Notes: generated by a model from the letters alone, not told the origin. 64,000 nucleotides of DNA from Roseicyclus salinarum (GCF_029624655.1 NZ_JARRSA010000009.1:62001-126000), one strand, 5' to 3'; shown: positions 50,981 to 60,036, numbered from the stretch's first letter. Made by a program: numbers and translations.

Positions 50981-52606
50981 ATGGCCTACAAGAAACTCCT
51001 TTTCCGGTCAGAGGCGCGCGAGGCGCTGCTCAAGGGGACCCGCGCGCTTGCCGATGCGGTGCGCATCACGCTGGGTCCGCGCTCGAAGTCGGTCTTCATC
51101 CAGAAAAGCTACGGCGCGCCGGTGGTCTGCGACGACGGCGTCACGATCGCCAAGGAATTCCGCCTGAAGGAGTCCGAGCAGGACATGGGCGCGCAGCTTC
51201 TCCGGCAGGCGGCGGAACGCACGGGCGACGCCGTCGGCGACGGCACCACGACCTCCACCATCCTCGCCCACGCGCTGTTCTCCGAGGGGGTGCGCAACGT
51301 GGCCGCGGGCGCCTCGGGGGTGGAGTTGCGCCGCGGCTTCGAGGACGGCCTCGCCGCCGCGGTCGAAAGCCTGCGCGCCCTGTCGCGGCCGGTTCAGTCG
51401 CGAAAGGAGAAGGGACAGGTCGCCGCGCTGTCGGCCCACGGCAACGAGGCGATCGGCGAAATGGTCGCCGAGGCGATGGAGAAGGTGGGCGACGAAGGGG
51501 CCATCATGGTCGAGGATTCCCGCACCACCGAAACCGTCCTCGAGGTCGTGGAGGGCCTGCAGTTCGATCGCGGCTACATCTCTCCCTACTTCGTCACCGA
51601 CGCCGAGACGCTGACCGCGCGGCTCGACGAGCCGCTCATCCTGCTGCACGAGCGCAAGCTGAGCGGCCTGCGCCCCCTCGTGCCGCTTCTGGAGGCAGTG
51701 ATGCAGGCGGGGCGGTCCCTGCTGATCGTGGCCGAGGATCTGGACGACGAGGCGCTCGCGACGCTCGTGGTGAACAGGCCTCGCGGCACGCTCAAGGTCG
51801 TCGCCGTCAAGGCGCCGGGCTTCGGGGACAGGCGGCGCGCCATGCTCGAGGACATCGCCGTGCTCACCGGCTGCCGCCCCGTTTCGCCCGACCTCGGGAT
51901 CGACATCGAGAAGCTGGGGATCGACGACCTCGGCCGCGCGGCCTCCGTCAGGGCCGACCGCGAGACGACGACGATCGTGGGCGGCGCGGGCGACCCGGAG
52001 CGGATCGAGGCGCGGATCGCGCAGATCCGCCTTCAGCTCGACGAGAGCACCTCGGACTACGACCGCGAGAAGCTCCGCGAGCGCCTCGCCAAGCTGTCGG
52101 GCGGCGTCGCCGTGATCCGTGCGGGCGCGGCCACGGAAGCCGAGCTGAAGTCCCGCAAGGAAGCGCTGGACGACGCGATCAACGCGACCAAGGCCGCCGT
52201 CGCCGAGGGCGTGGTGCCGGGCGGGGGCCTTGCGCTGGTGCGGGCCATCGGCGCCGTTGAAGCCGCCGCGGAGGCTCGCGAAGGCGACCGGCGCACCGGC
52301 GTCTCGTGCCTTGCGCGCGCGCTCGCCGAGCCTGCCCGCCAGATCGCCGAGAATTCCGCGATGGATGGCGGCGTGGTGCTGGCGGAGATGAAGAAGGGCA
52401 CGGGCGCGCGCGGCTTCGACGCGGCGCGCAACGTCTACTGCGACCTGCTGGAGGCCGGGATCATCGACCCGACAAAGGTGGTGCGCATCGCGCTGGAGAA
52501 CGCCGTGTCCGTGGCCGGCACGCTCCTCCTGACGGAGGCCACGATGGCCGAGATCCCCGAGGACGAGGACAGGCCCGCACCGGCGCCGCTCGACACCTAT
52601 GCCTGA
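50981..52606 (+). CDS. Divergent GroEL (Cpn60) paralogue
   Basis: A 541-residue chaperonin covering the full GroEL fold. ATP-site segments VCDDGVTIAKE and GDGTTTSTILAHAL, and EGVVPGGGLALVRAI, are conserved. It differs from a housekeeping GroEL: there is no groES before it, the tail ends APAPLDTYA rather than a GGM repeat, and the apical domain is divergent. GGGAGACC precedes the ATG. It overlaps the next gene by eight bases. A specialised anaerobic or stress client set is a reasonable inference. Confidence 0.88.
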   Translation: MAYKKLLFRSEAREALLKGTRALADAVRITLGPRSKSVFIQKSYGAPVVCDDGVTIAKEFRLKESEQDMGAQLLRQAAERTGDAVGDGTTTSTILAHALFSEGVRNVAAGASGVELRRGFEDGLAAAVESLRALSRPVQSRKEKGQVAALSAHGNEAIGEMVAEAMEKVGDEGAIMVEDSRTTETVLEVVEGLQFDRGYISPYFVTDAETLTARLDEPLILLHERKLSGLRPLVPLLEAVMQAGRSLLIVAEDLDDEALATLVVNRPRGTLKVVAVKAPGFGDRRRAMLEDIAVLTGCRPVSPDLGIDIEKLGIDDLGRAASVRADRETTTIVGGAGDPERIEARIAQIRLQLDESTSDYDREKLRERLAKLSGGVAVIRAGAATEAELKSRKEALDDAINATKAAVAEGVVPGGGLALVRAIGAVEAAAEAREGDRRTGVSCLARALAEPARQIAENSAMDGGVVLAEMKKGTGARGFDAARNVYCDLLEAGIIDPTKVVRIALENAVSVAGTLLLTEATMAEIPEDEDRPAPAPLDTYA

Positions 52607-53537
52607 GCGCGGCACCGCCGGGGCCCCGCCCCCCGTGCAGGAGAACCTCCAGATCGCCGCGCGCCTGCGGGAATACGCCGGACTTCTGGAGGCCCAGGGC
52701 GAGGACGGCTTTCGCGTGGCGGCGTTCCGCACCGCGGCCCACGGCATCGAGACCTCGCCCGAGCCGCTGCGCCGCCTCTTCGAGAGCGGCGGCACCGGCG
52801 CGCTGATCGCGCTTCGAGGGATCGGGCGGGGCATCGCGGCGGCGATCGCCGAATTGCTGACGACGGGGCAATGGCGGCAGCTCGAGCGCCTGAAGGGCAG
52901 CCTGTCGCCGGAGGATCTCTTTCGCACCATACCGGGCATCGGCCCGGAACTCGCGCGACGCCTCGTCGATACGCTCGACGTCGAGACGCTGGAGGACCTC
53001 GAGACGGCGCTGCGCCTGGACAGGACGCAGGTGCCGGGGATCGGCCCGCGCCGTCGCGAGGCGATCCTCGCCGCGCTGGAGCAGCGGCTTGCGCGGATGC
53101 GGCGCGGGGCGGCGCCCTGTGGCAAGGGCGTGCCGCCCGTGTCGCTCCTGCTCGACGCCGACGCGCTCTACCGCGCGCGGGCGGAGGCCGGGGATCTCAG
53201 GCGCATCGCGCCGCGGCGGTTCAACCCCACGGGCGAGGCGTGGCTGCCGATCATGCACGCGCGCCGCGGCGACTGGCACCTGACGGTCCTGTTCTCGAAC
53301 ACCGCGCGAGCGCACGAGCTGGACCGGACGGGGGACTGGGTCGTGATCTACTTCCACGACACCGACGGCCCGGAGGAACGCTGCACCGTCGTGACCGAAC
53401 GGCGCGGCGTCCTTGCCGGCAAGCGCGTCGTGCGCGGCCGCGAGGACGAGTGCCTGAGGCACTACGCGGCCAGTCCCGGCGGGGACGCGCCCGCCGATGC
53501 CGGCGCGCCCTCCGGCGCGGGCGGGCCCAGGCACTGA
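52599..53537 (+). CDS. PolX-N-terminus-like helix-hairpin-helix protein without polymerase domain
   Basis: A 312-residue protein. Residues about 12-80 resemble the 8-kDa HhH domain of family X DNA polymerases (ENLQIAARLREYAGLLEAQG, FRVAAFRTAAHGIE), followed by HhH motifs LRGIGRGIAAAIAELL, IPGIGPELARRL and VPGIGPRRREAIL. The polymerase nucleotidyltransferase motif is absent. Residues about 185-290 form another domain (LPIMHARRGDWHLTVLFSNT) resembling a helicase/nuclease-associated module that I cannot name. The start overlaps the GroEL gene. It probably binds DNA. Confidence 0.75.
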   Translation: MPERGTAGAPPPVQENLQIAARLREYAGLLEAQGEDGFRVAAFRTAAHGIETSPEPLRRLFESGGTGALIALRGIGRGIAAAIAELLTTGQWRQLERLKGSLSPEDLFRTIPGIGPELARRLVDTLDVETLEDLETALRLDRTQVPGIGPRRREAILAALEQRLARMRRGAAPCGKGVPPVSLLLDADALYRARAEAGDLRRIAPRRFNPTGEAWLPIMHARRGDWHLTVLFSNTARAHELDRTGDWVVIYFHDTDGPEERCTVVTERRGVLAGKRVVRGREDECLRHYAASPGGDAPADAGAPSGAGGPRH

Positions 53538-53568
53538 ACCCGCCATTGAACCCTTTCACTGAACCCGG

Positions 53569-54216
53569 TCACTGAACCGCGAGGTCGTCCACCACCTTCG
53601 TCACGCCCGGCGCGGCCCATGCCGCGCGCTCCGCGCTTCTGCGCTCGCCGAGATAGCGGACGTTTCCCTTCAGCGTGACGATGCCGTCCTGCACGGCGAC
53701 GCGGATACCCGAGGCGTCGAGTTCCGCATCGCGCATGAGCGCCTTGCGGATCCGGTCGGCGACGTCCTCGGCCGAGACGGCGGGCCTGACCTTCAGATCG
53801 TTGTCGATGCCGGTCACGCCCGTCAGCTTGGCGATGGCGCGTTCCGCCGCATCCGCCTGGTAGCGCCACTCGACGTCGCCCTCCAGGCTCACCCGCCCCT
53901 TGGAGACGGTGACATGGATCCGCTCGTCCGGGATCGACGTGTGCCAGCGCAGCGTGTTGGCGATGCGCTTCGCGATCTCGTCGTCCGCCGTGATGTGGGC
54001 GCCGATGGGGCGCACCTCGATCTCGTCCGCGATGGCGCGCACGCCGACCACGTTCTCCACGATGTCCATCGCCGTGAGCTTGTCGCTGTAGCTGCGGACA
54101 TGGCCCGTCAGGGTCACCACCCCCTGATCGACGGCCACGCCGATATCGGCCGCATCGATGCTCGGCTCGAAGTCGAGCTCGTCGATGATGTCCAGCCGCA
54201 GTTGCTTGTCGGTCAT
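53569..54216 (-). CDS. Protein with three BON domains
   Basis: A 215-residue protein with three BON modules at about residues 5-70, 75-140 and 145-213, each containing a xxVxVxxGxVxLxGxV strand pair (VAVDQGVVTLTGHV, VTVSKGRVSLEGDV, VAVQDGIVTLKGNV). BON domains bind membranes or periplasmic partners and occur in stress proteins such as OsmY. No signal peptide is visible with the chosen start (ATG 54216, with GGAGGAAG before it). An Fnr-like box lies about 66 bp upstream. Confidence 0.88.
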   Translation of the reverse strand: MTDKQLRLDIIDELDFEPSIDAADIGVAVDQGVVTLTGHVRSYSDKLTAMDIVENVVGVRAIADEIEVRPIGAHITADDEIAKRIANTLRWHTSIPDERIHVTVSKGRVSLEGDVEWRYQADAAERAIAKLTGVTGIDNDLKVRPAVSAEDVADRIRKALMRDAELDASGIRVAVQDGIVTLKGNVRYLGERRSAERAAWAAPGVTKVVDDLAVQ

Positions 54217-54275
54217 CTCTTCCTCCATCCGGGGTATCGGAGGTGAGATCGTAGGCCTGCCGCGCGCGCGCGGCA

Positions 54276-54289
54276 TTGACCGCCCGCAA
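54276..54289. promoter_or_regulatory. Fnr-like box upstream of the BON gene
   Basis: TTGACCGCCCGCAA on the plus strand, TTGCGGGCGGTCAA on the gene strand, centred about 66 bp before the BON start. One half-site is weak. Confidence 0.5.
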
Positions 54290-54577
54290 CGGCCCGCGCG
54301 CGCGGAGGGCTGCGCGACCGGGACCCACCCTGAATGTCGGGGCTGCCGGCGCCATGTTCGCCAAGGAAACGGCCAAGAACGGTCTGACGCGACAAGGGAG
54401 GGATTCGGGCGCGAACGCGCCGCGCGGAGCACGCAGATCCTCGCCAAAGCGCACAGGAAAACGCGCGATCCCCCCCAATGGGCGCACAAGAATGCGGCAG
54501 TTGCCGAAGACGCCGCCGCGAACGGCCGCACGGGCTTTCATGCGCCGGTGAACACGGCCAGTCTGGAATTGTCGATG

Positions 54578-54690
54578 CGCCGGGGTCTGTCTCCTCCCTT
54601 CCTTGCTGACCCTGGGCACGACATGAGAAAACTGCTGGCGACCCACCTCCTCGTCTCTCTTCCAACTGGCTGGGTCGCCAGTTCTTTTTC
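54578..54690 (+). ncRNA. Candidate cuckoo/CcsR-type small RNA with terminator
   Basis: Two hairpins with pyrimidine loops lie in a gene-free stretch. Hairpin 1 pairs CCGGGGTC (54580-54587) with GACCCTGG (54608-54615) and exposes CTCCTCCC in the loop. Hairpin 2 pairs CTGGCGACCCA (54635-54645) with TGGGTCGCCAG (54671-54681), exposes CCTCCTC, and is followed by TTCTTTTT, an intrinsic terminator. Two hairpins with anti-Shine-Dalgarno loops are the hallmark of cuckoo RNAs, which include the stress-induced CcsR RNAs of Rhodobacter. The 5' end is not defined. Confidence 0.7.
54635..54690 (+). terminator. Intrinsic terminator of the small RNA
   Basis: A perfect 11-bp stem with a 25-base loop followed by TTCTTTTT. 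It is the clearest rho-independent terminator seen in the window. Confidence 0.8.
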
Positions 54691-54778
54691 GGAGTAGAAG
54701 CTGGCAGGGCGCCCCATCGCGCGCCCCGGTCATTGCTCCCTTCCCCCGGGTCCGGCCCGGCAGGACAGGAGCAGGGCC

Positions 54779-55786
54779 ATGCGCCACCCCGATCATCCCG
54801 ACGCCCACCACGAGCTGTCCCGCGAGCGCCGCATGGGCGGCATCGGCGCGGCAGGCGCGCACGAGGTCGCGCTGATCGACCTGTCGGACTACGAGGACCG
54901 CAAGCCCCGGATCGCCGACGCGCTCTGGCAGGCCGCGACCACGCTCGGCCTCTTCCAGCTGACAGGCCACGGCATCCCGATCGCCAGCATCGAGGAGGCC
55001 TTCGCGCTGTCCGAGGCGTTCTTCGCCCTGCCCGAGCATCGGAAGGCCGCCCTGCCCCTGCGCCCCGGAACCAATGCCGGCTGGGAATTCAAGTCGCAGG
55101 TGCGCCCCTCCACCGGCACGCCCGACCAGAAGGAAAGCTACCAGATCACGCGGCCGCGGATGGAAGGGCTCTGGCCCGACCCGGCGGACATCCCGGGATT
55201 CCGCGAGACCATGCTGGCCTTCGAACGCGCGAACTGGGAAGTCGCGATGAAGGTGCTGTCGTGCTTCGCGCTGAAGCTGGGGTTCGACGAGGACCTCTTC
55301 GCCCGCGCCCACGATCCCGCCTCGCCCGACTACCAGTCGACGCTCCGGCTGATCCACTACCTGCCCATGCAGGACGCGCGGCCCGAGGATTTCGAGGGCT
55401 GGCGCGCGGGCGCGCATACCGACTTCGACTGCCTGACGCTCCTGCACCAGAAGACCGGACAGGGCGGCCTGCAGGTCTGCCCCGGCCACGCCGCCGAAGA
55501 CGGCGCGTGGACCGACGTGGAGCCGCGCACCGGCATCATCACCTGCAACATCGGCGACATGCTGATGCGCTGGTCGGACGACAGGCTTCTGTCCAACCCG
55601 CATCGCGTGCGGATGCCCCGCGCCGACGAATATCTCGGGCCGCGTTATTCGATCCCCTTCTTCGCGCAGGCCAACAGGGATTTCGTCCTTCAGGGCCCCG
55701 ACAAGGCCTATCCCGCGATCAAGGCGGGCGACTACATCCAGGAGCGGATCCGCGCGAATTACGATGCGCTGAAGGCCCGGCCCTGA
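54779..55786 (+). CDS. Isopenicillin-N-synthase-like 2-oxoglutarate/Fe(II) oxygenase
   Basis: A 335-residue non-heme iron dioxygenase. Iron ligands are His213 and Asp215 (GAHTDFDCLTLL) and His275 (SNPHRV); the co-substrate binding pair is Arg289 and Ser291 (PRYSIPFF). The N-terminal DIOX_N domain lies at about 28-140, with GLFQLTGHGIP. Members modify small molecules; the substrate is not predictable. It is preceded by a small RNA terminator and has its own ribosome site (GACAGGAGC). Confidence 0.87.
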   Translation: MRHPDHPDAHHELSRERRMGGIGAAGAHEVALIDLSDYEDRKPRIADALWQAATTLGLFQLTGHGIPIASIEEAFALSEAFFALPEHRKAALPLRPGTNAGWEFKSQVRPSTGTPDQKESYQITRPRMEGLWPDPADIPGFRETMLAFERANWEVAMKVLSCFALKLGFDEDLFARAHDPASPDYQSTLRLIHYLPMQDARPEDFEGWRAGAHTDFDCLTLLHQKTGQGGLQVCPGHAAEDGAWTDVEPRTGIITCNIGDMLMRWSDDRLLSNPHRVRMPRADEYLGPRYSIPFFAQANRDFVLQGPDKAYPAIKAGDYIQERIRANYDALKARP

Positions 55787-55915
55787 GGGTGCGCCCTTCC
55801 GAAAATGCGTCGCACGGGTCACGCCCGAGACACATTCTTTCCCCGCGGCGGGGCCAATCAGGCCGACTTGGACGTGTTGACTGCACCGGTGTCCACGACG
55901 CGCCGGAGCATCCCG

Positions 55916-56011
55916 ATGCACAAGAAGCCCAAACCAGCACCCCCCCAGGGCGGCCCCCCCGCGAAACCGCGCCCCCTGCCTGTCCGCTTCACCGACTGGG
56001 CCAGCATCTGA
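55916..56011 (+). CDS. Possible 31-residue Pro/Lys-rich small protein
   Basis: ATG at 55916 with GGAG eight bases upstream; the product starts MHKKPKPAPPQGGPP and ends PVRFTDWASI before TGA. The ending with an aromatic-rich DWASI looks selected rather than random, and I believe similar endings occur on other Rhodobacteraceae small proteins. It lies between the oxygenase and TfoX-C genes. Low certainty because of its length. Confidence 0.4.
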   Translation: MHKKPKPAPPQGGPPAKPRPLPVRFTDWASI

Positions 56012-56039
56012 TAGCCTGACCCGCGGGGAGGGCCCGCAG

Positions 56040-56387
56040 ATGACGGACAGACCGGATCCCGGCGACAGGGTAAGCACGATCCGCAACATCGGTCCGGCGA
56101 TGGAGCGCGCGTTTGCCGAGGCCGGCATCACGAGCGCCGCGGCCCTGCGCGACATGGGCGCGGACGGCGCCTATGCCCGCCTCGTCGCGGGCGGCCACCC
56201 GCCGCACTTCATCGGCTACTATGCCCTCGCCATGGGCCTGCAGGGGCGGCCCTGGAACGATTGCCGCGGAGCCGAGAAGGCCGCGCTTCGCGTGCGATTC
56301 GACGCGCTGGTGGCAAGCGCTTCACCGGAGGGGCCTGCCGGGATCGAACGCATCCTCGACGACATCGGGACCGGGCGGCGGCGATGA
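56040..56387 (+). CDS. TfoX C-terminal domain protein
   Basis: A 115-residue protein matching the stand-alone TfoX C-terminal domain, an HhH-like fold: IRNIGPAMERAFAEAGITSA near residue 15 and a later FIGYYALAMGLQGRPWND. In gammaproteobacteria full TfoX controls competence; single-domain proteins have no defined role. ATG 56040. Confidence 0.85.
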   Translation: MTDRPDPGDRVSTIRNIGPAMERAFAEAGITSAAALRDMGADGAYARLVAGGHPPHFIGYYALAMGLQGRPWNDCRGAEKAALRVRFDALVASASPEGPAGIERILDDIGTGRRR

Positions 56388-56483
56388 CCCTCGCGGGAGG
56401 CGCGCCCTGCCCGCCCACATGGATGCGGGCAGGAACCCACGGGCGCCGCAACGGGTTCGCCTTCCAACAGGAAGGAGACCGCA

Positions 56484-56660
56484 ATGGACATTCTGCGCAT
56501 CGTCGCCGCCATCGTGCTGCCACCCCTCGGCGTCTTTCTCGAGGTCGGGCTCGGCAAGCACTTCTGGATCAACGTGCTGCTGACGCTTCTGGGCTACGTG
56601 CCCGGCATCGTGCACGCCGTCTACATCATCCTGCGGGAGCCGAGGGGCGTCAGATCATGA
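56484..56660 (+). CDS. YqaE/Pmp3 family small membrane protein
   Basis: A 58-residue protein with two membrane helices: IVAAIVLPPLGVFLEVGLG and LLTLLGYVPGIVHAVYII. The LPPLGVFLEVG motif is diagnostic of Pmp3/YqaE stress membrane proteins, which affect membrane potential and salt tolerance. GGAAGGAGACC precedes the ATG. Its stop overlaps the next start (ATGA). Confidence 0.9.
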   Translation: MDILRIVAAIVLPPLGVFLEVGLGKHFWINVLLTLLGYVPGIVHAVYIILREPRGVRS

Positions 56661-57076
56661 CCCCCGAGGACCGCCAACTGCAGAAGCTCGAGCGTCTTGC
56701 CGGGCAACTGGACGCCGCCTTCCGCGTGCCCGGCACTGGGATCCGCATCGGCTACGATTCGATAGTGGGCCTGATACCGGGCGTCGGCGACACGCTGGCG
56801 CTGCTGCCCGCCGCCTACATCCTGAACGAGGCGCGCAAGCTGGGCGCTTCGAGGGGCGTCCTTGCGCGGATGGCGGGCAATACGGGCATCGACTGGGTGA
56901 TCGGGGCGATCCCGCTCGTAGGCGACCTGTTCGACGTGGGTTGGAAGGCCAACCGCCGGAACGTGGCCCTTCTGCGGCAGGACCTGCAGCGCCGGGGGCG
57001 CCTCGGGCATGAAAAAGGGGCGGACAAACGCCCGCCCCCTGATCGTGCCTCCGGCCGCAGGCCGCTCGAGGCTTAG
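56657..57076 (+). CDS. DUF4112 domain protein
   Basis: A 139-residue protein matching DUF4112: [20 protein letters not shown] near residue 28 and [22 protein letters not shown] near residue 80, likely re-entrant or membrane-associated helices. It is coupled to the Pmp3 gene and overlaps the end of the convergent ndk gene by four bases. Function unknown. Confidence 0.85.
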   Translation: MTPEDRQLQKLERLAGQLDAAFRVPGTGIRIGYDSIVGLIPGVGDTLALLPAAYILNEARKLGASRGVLARMAGNTGIDWVIGAIPLVGDLFDVGWKANRRNVALLRQDLQRRGRLGHEKGADKRPPPDRASGRRPLEA

Positions 57077-57495
57077 CCGGTGATTTCCATGCCGGCGAAG
57101 AAATACGCGATCTCCTCGGCCGCGGTCTCGGGCGCGTCCGAGCCATGCACCGAGTTCTCGCCCTTGGACAGCGCGAAGTCCTTGCGGATGGTGCCCTCGG
57201 CCGCCTCGGCGGGGTCCGTCGCGCCCATCACGTCGCGGTAGGTCGCGATCGCGTCCTCGCCCTCCAGCACCTGCACGACGACCGGCTCGGAAACCATGAA
57301 GTCGACCAGTTCGCCGAAGAACGGGCGCTCGCGGTGCACGCCGTAGAAGTGCTCGGCCTGGGCGCGGGTCATGTGGATGCGCTTCTGGGCGACGATGCGC
57401 AGGCCGGCGGCCTCGATCTTGGCGTTGATCGCGCCGGTGAGGTTGCGCTTGGTGGCGTCGGGCTTGAGGATCGAGAAGGTGCGTTGAACGGCCAT
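57073..57495 (-). CDS. ndk: Nucleoside diphosphate kinase
   Basis: A 140-residue NDK that balances NTP pools by phosphate transfer from ATP through a phosphohistidine. The active-site His is in [15 protein letters not shown] near residue 114; [15 protein letters not shown] opens the fold. The length is standard. ATG at 57495 begins the family-conserved start MAVQRTF. Confidence 0.96.
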   Translation of the reverse strand: MAVQRTFSILKPDATKRNLTGAINAKIEAAGLRIVAQKRIHMTRAQAEHFYGVHRERPFFGELVDFMVSEPVVVQVLEGEDAIATYRDVMGATDPAEAAEGTIRKDFALSKGENSVHGSDAPETAAEEIAYFFAGMEITG

Positions 57496-57622
57496 GTGGT
57501 GCTCCATCGGGAAAGAGTTCGGCGCGCAGGTAGCATGAGGGTCCGGCATTGGAAACCCGCCCGTTGCCTCGCTGCGCGCGAGGCACGTTGACACTCTGCC
57601 CGGCGGCCTTCAAACCGCGCCC

Positions 57623-59470
57623 ATGCTCAGGATCGAGGACATCTCATATGCCGTCGCGGGCCGCCCCCTCCTTGAGAGCGCGAGCGCCACGATTCCCGCC
57701 GGCCACAAGGTGGGCATCGTCGGGCGCAACGGCGCCGGAAAGACCACGCTCTTCCGGCTGATCCGGGGCGAACTGACGCTGGACGGCGGCGCCATCACCC
57801 TGCCCGCGCGCGCCCGCATCGGCGGCGTCGCGCAGGAGGTGCCGGGCTCGGAGGTCTCGCTTCTGGACACCGTGCTGGAGGCCGACACCGAGCGCGCGTC
57901 GCTCATGGCCGAACAAAGCGACGACCCCGCCCGCATCGCCGAGATCCAGACCCGCCTCGCCGACATCGACGCGTGGTCCGCCGAGGCGCGGGCGTCGTCC
58001 ATCCTCAAGGGCCTCGGCTTCACCGACGCCGAGCAGCGCATGCCGTGCTCGGCCTTTTCGGGCGGCTGGCGGATGCGGGTGGCGCTGGCCGGGGTTCTCT
58101 TTGCCGAACCCGACCTCCTGCTGCTGGACGAGCCGACGAACTACCTCGACCTCGAGGGCGCCCTGTGGCTGGAAAGCTACCTGCAGCGCTATCCGCACAC
58201 GGTGCTCATCATCAGCCACGACAGGGGCCTCCTGAACCGCGCGGTCGATCACATCCTGCATCTCGAGGGGCGCAAGCTGACGCTCTACACGGGCGGCTAC
58301 GACGCCTTCGCCCGCGCCCGCGCCGAGACGCGCGCGGTGCAGGCCGCCGCCGCCAAGAAACAGGACGCGCAGCGCGCGCACCTGCAAAGCTTCGTGGACC
58401 GCTTCAAGGCCAAGGCCTCCAAGGCTCGGCAGGCGCAGTCGCGCGTCAAGATGCTGGAAAAGATGGAGCCGATCCGCGCCCCCGAGGATGCCGCGCGCAC
58501 GGTCTTCGGCTTTCCCGAACCAGAAGAGCTTTCGCCGCCCATCGTGAACCTCGAGGGCGCGGCGGCGGGCTATGACGGCAAGCCGGTCCTGAACCGCCTG
58601 TCATTGCGCATCGACCAGGACGACCGGATCGCGCTCCTGGGGCGGAACGGCGAAGGAAAGTCCACGCTTTCCAAGCTTCTGGCGTCCAAACTTAAACCTC
58701 TGGACGGCACCGTCACGACCGCCTCCAAGTTGCGGGTCGGCTACTTCGCGCAGCACCAGGTGGACGAGCTGCACATCGACGAGACGCCGCTTCAGCACAT
58801 CCGCCGCGAGCGTCCTGACGAGGCGCCGGCGAGGCTGCGCGCGCGCCTTGCGGGCTTCGGCCTCGGGGCGGACCAGGCCGAGACCGTCGTGGCCAAGCTT
58901 TCGGGCGGGCAGAAGGCGCGGCTGTCGCTGCTTCTGGCCACGCTCGACGCGCCGCACCTGCTGATCCTCGACGAGCCGACGAACCACCTCGACATCGAAA
59001 GCCGCGAGGCGCTGGTCGAGGCGCTGACCGCCTATTCCGGCGCAGTGGTCCTCGTCAGCCACGACATGCACCTTCTCGGCCTCGTCGCCGACCGGCTCTG
59101 GCTGGTCAAGGACGGCGAGGTTGCGCCCTATGACGGCGACCTCGAAAGCTATCGCCGCCTCCTGCTCAAGGGCGACGAGAAGCCTGCGAAACCGGAGAAG
59201 GCGAAGCCCAAGCCCGCGCCGGTGTCGAAGGACCGTCTGAAGGAACTTCGCTCCGAGGTGCGGCAGGCCGAGATGCGCCTGCAGAAGATCGAGGACATGC
59301 GCGAGAAGCTTGCCAAGAAGCTCGCCGATCCCGAGCTCTACGAGACCGAGCGCGCGGGCGACCTCGGCGTCTGGCAGAGGAAATACGCCGAAGTCATGGA
59401 CGGCCTCTCGCGGGCCGAGGCGCTCTGGGTCGCGGCGGCCGAACGGCTGGAGGAAGCCGAGGCGCGCTAG
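57623..59470 (+). CDS. ABC-F family ATPase
   Basis: A 615-residue protein with two ABC modules and no membrane domain. Module 1: GRNGAGKTTLFRLI and LLLLDEPTNYLD. Module 2: GRNGEGKSTLSKLL, LSGGQKARLSLLLATL and LILDEPTNHLD. The interdomain linker at about 235-310 is charged and a C-terminal coiled coil spans about 525-615. ABC-F proteins act on ribosomes. The coiled-coil tail points to the Uup/YheS side of the family rather than EttA. ATG 57623. Confidence 0.92.
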   Translation: MLRIEDISYAVAGRPLLESASATIPAGHKVGIVGRNGAGKTTLFRLIRGELTLDGGAITLPARARIGGVAQEVPGSEVSLLDTVLEADTERASLMAEQSDDPARIAEIQTRLADIDAWSAEARASSILKGLGFTDAEQRMPCSAFSGGWRMRVALAGVLFAEPDLLLLDEPTNYLDLEGALWLESYLQRYPHTVLIISHDRGLLNRAVDHILHLEGRKLTLYTGGYDAFARARAETRAVQAAAAKKQDAQRAHLQSFVDRFKAKASKARQAQSRVKMLEKMEPIRAPEDAARTVFGFPEPEELSPPIVNLEGAAAGYDGKPVLNRLSLRIDQDDRIALLGRNGEGKSTLSKLLASKLKPLDGTVTTASKLRVGYFAQHQVDELHIDETPLQHIRRERPDEAPARLRARLAGFGLGADQAETVVAKLSGGQKARLSLLLATLDAPHLLILDEPTNHLDIESREALVEALTAYSGAVVLVSHDMHLLGLVADRLWLVKDGEVAPYDGDLESYRRLLLKGDEKPAKPEKAKPKPAPVSKDRLKELRSEVRQAEMRLQKIEDMREKLAKKLADPELYETERAGDLGVWQRKYAEVMDGLSRAEALWVAAAERLEEAEAR

Positions 59471-60036
59471 GACGCGGCCCGGTCCGCCACCTCCAGCGCG
59501 ACGAGACCCGGCGGCACGCAGGGCACAAGCAGGATGGCCGCGCCCGCGTCGCCGAAGACAGCCTGCGCCGCCTGCCCGTCCTGTCCTTGCTGCCCCTGGG
59601 CCACGAAGCGCACGACGGCGCCTTCGATGTCGTGCGCGGTGGCGACGATCCGGCGTTGGCCGCCCGCCTCCCGCTCGCTGTCGATGTCGAGCGTCAGGAC
59701 CACCTCGCCCTCCGGCGCCAGCGCGATCAGGGCGATGTCGAGCGCGCGCGCGCCGTCCGGGACCGGCGCGACCTCGGCCGGACCGCTTGTCACGCGGACC
59801 TCGGCGGGATGAAGCGTTCCGCCGCCGCCGTATTCGGTATCGATCACCACGCGCCCCTGCGACGGTCCGAAATCGACCGTCAGACGCCCCGAGACGGCAT
59901 CGCAGCCACCGGCATGGCGCACGAGGATGAGGTCGAAGGCGCTGCCGTCCTGCACGAAGACCTCGAGGACCGCCTCCTGCGCATGGGCGGGCATGGCCGC
60001 CAGAGCCGCGGCCGGAAGAAGGTGGCGAAGCTGCAT
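59467..60036 (-). CDS. Secreted hypothetical protein
   Basis: A 189-residue protein with a Sec signal (MQLRHLLPAAALAAMPAHAQ, cleavage after AHA). The mature part is acidic and beta-rich, with a Gly-rich segment DTEYGGGGTLHP and three cysteines. No known domain. Its stop overlaps that of the ABC-F gene by four bases. ATG 60036. Confidence 0.7.
   Translation of the reverse strand: MQLRHLLPAAALAAMPAHAQEAVLEVFVQDGSAFDLILVRHAGGCDAVSGRLTVDFGPSQGRVVIDTEYGGGGTLHPAEVRVTSGPAEVAPVPDGARALDIALIALAPEGEVVLTLDIDSEREAGGQRRIVATAHDIEGAVVRFVAQGQQGQDGQAAQAVFGDAGAAILLVPCVPPGLVALEVADRAAS

Noticed and set aside
54623-54697. 24-codon frame MRKLLATHLLVSLPTGW... before the terminator
   Set aside because: Almost all of it lies inside the second hairpin and terminator of the candidate small RNA, which explains the sequence better than a leader peptide.
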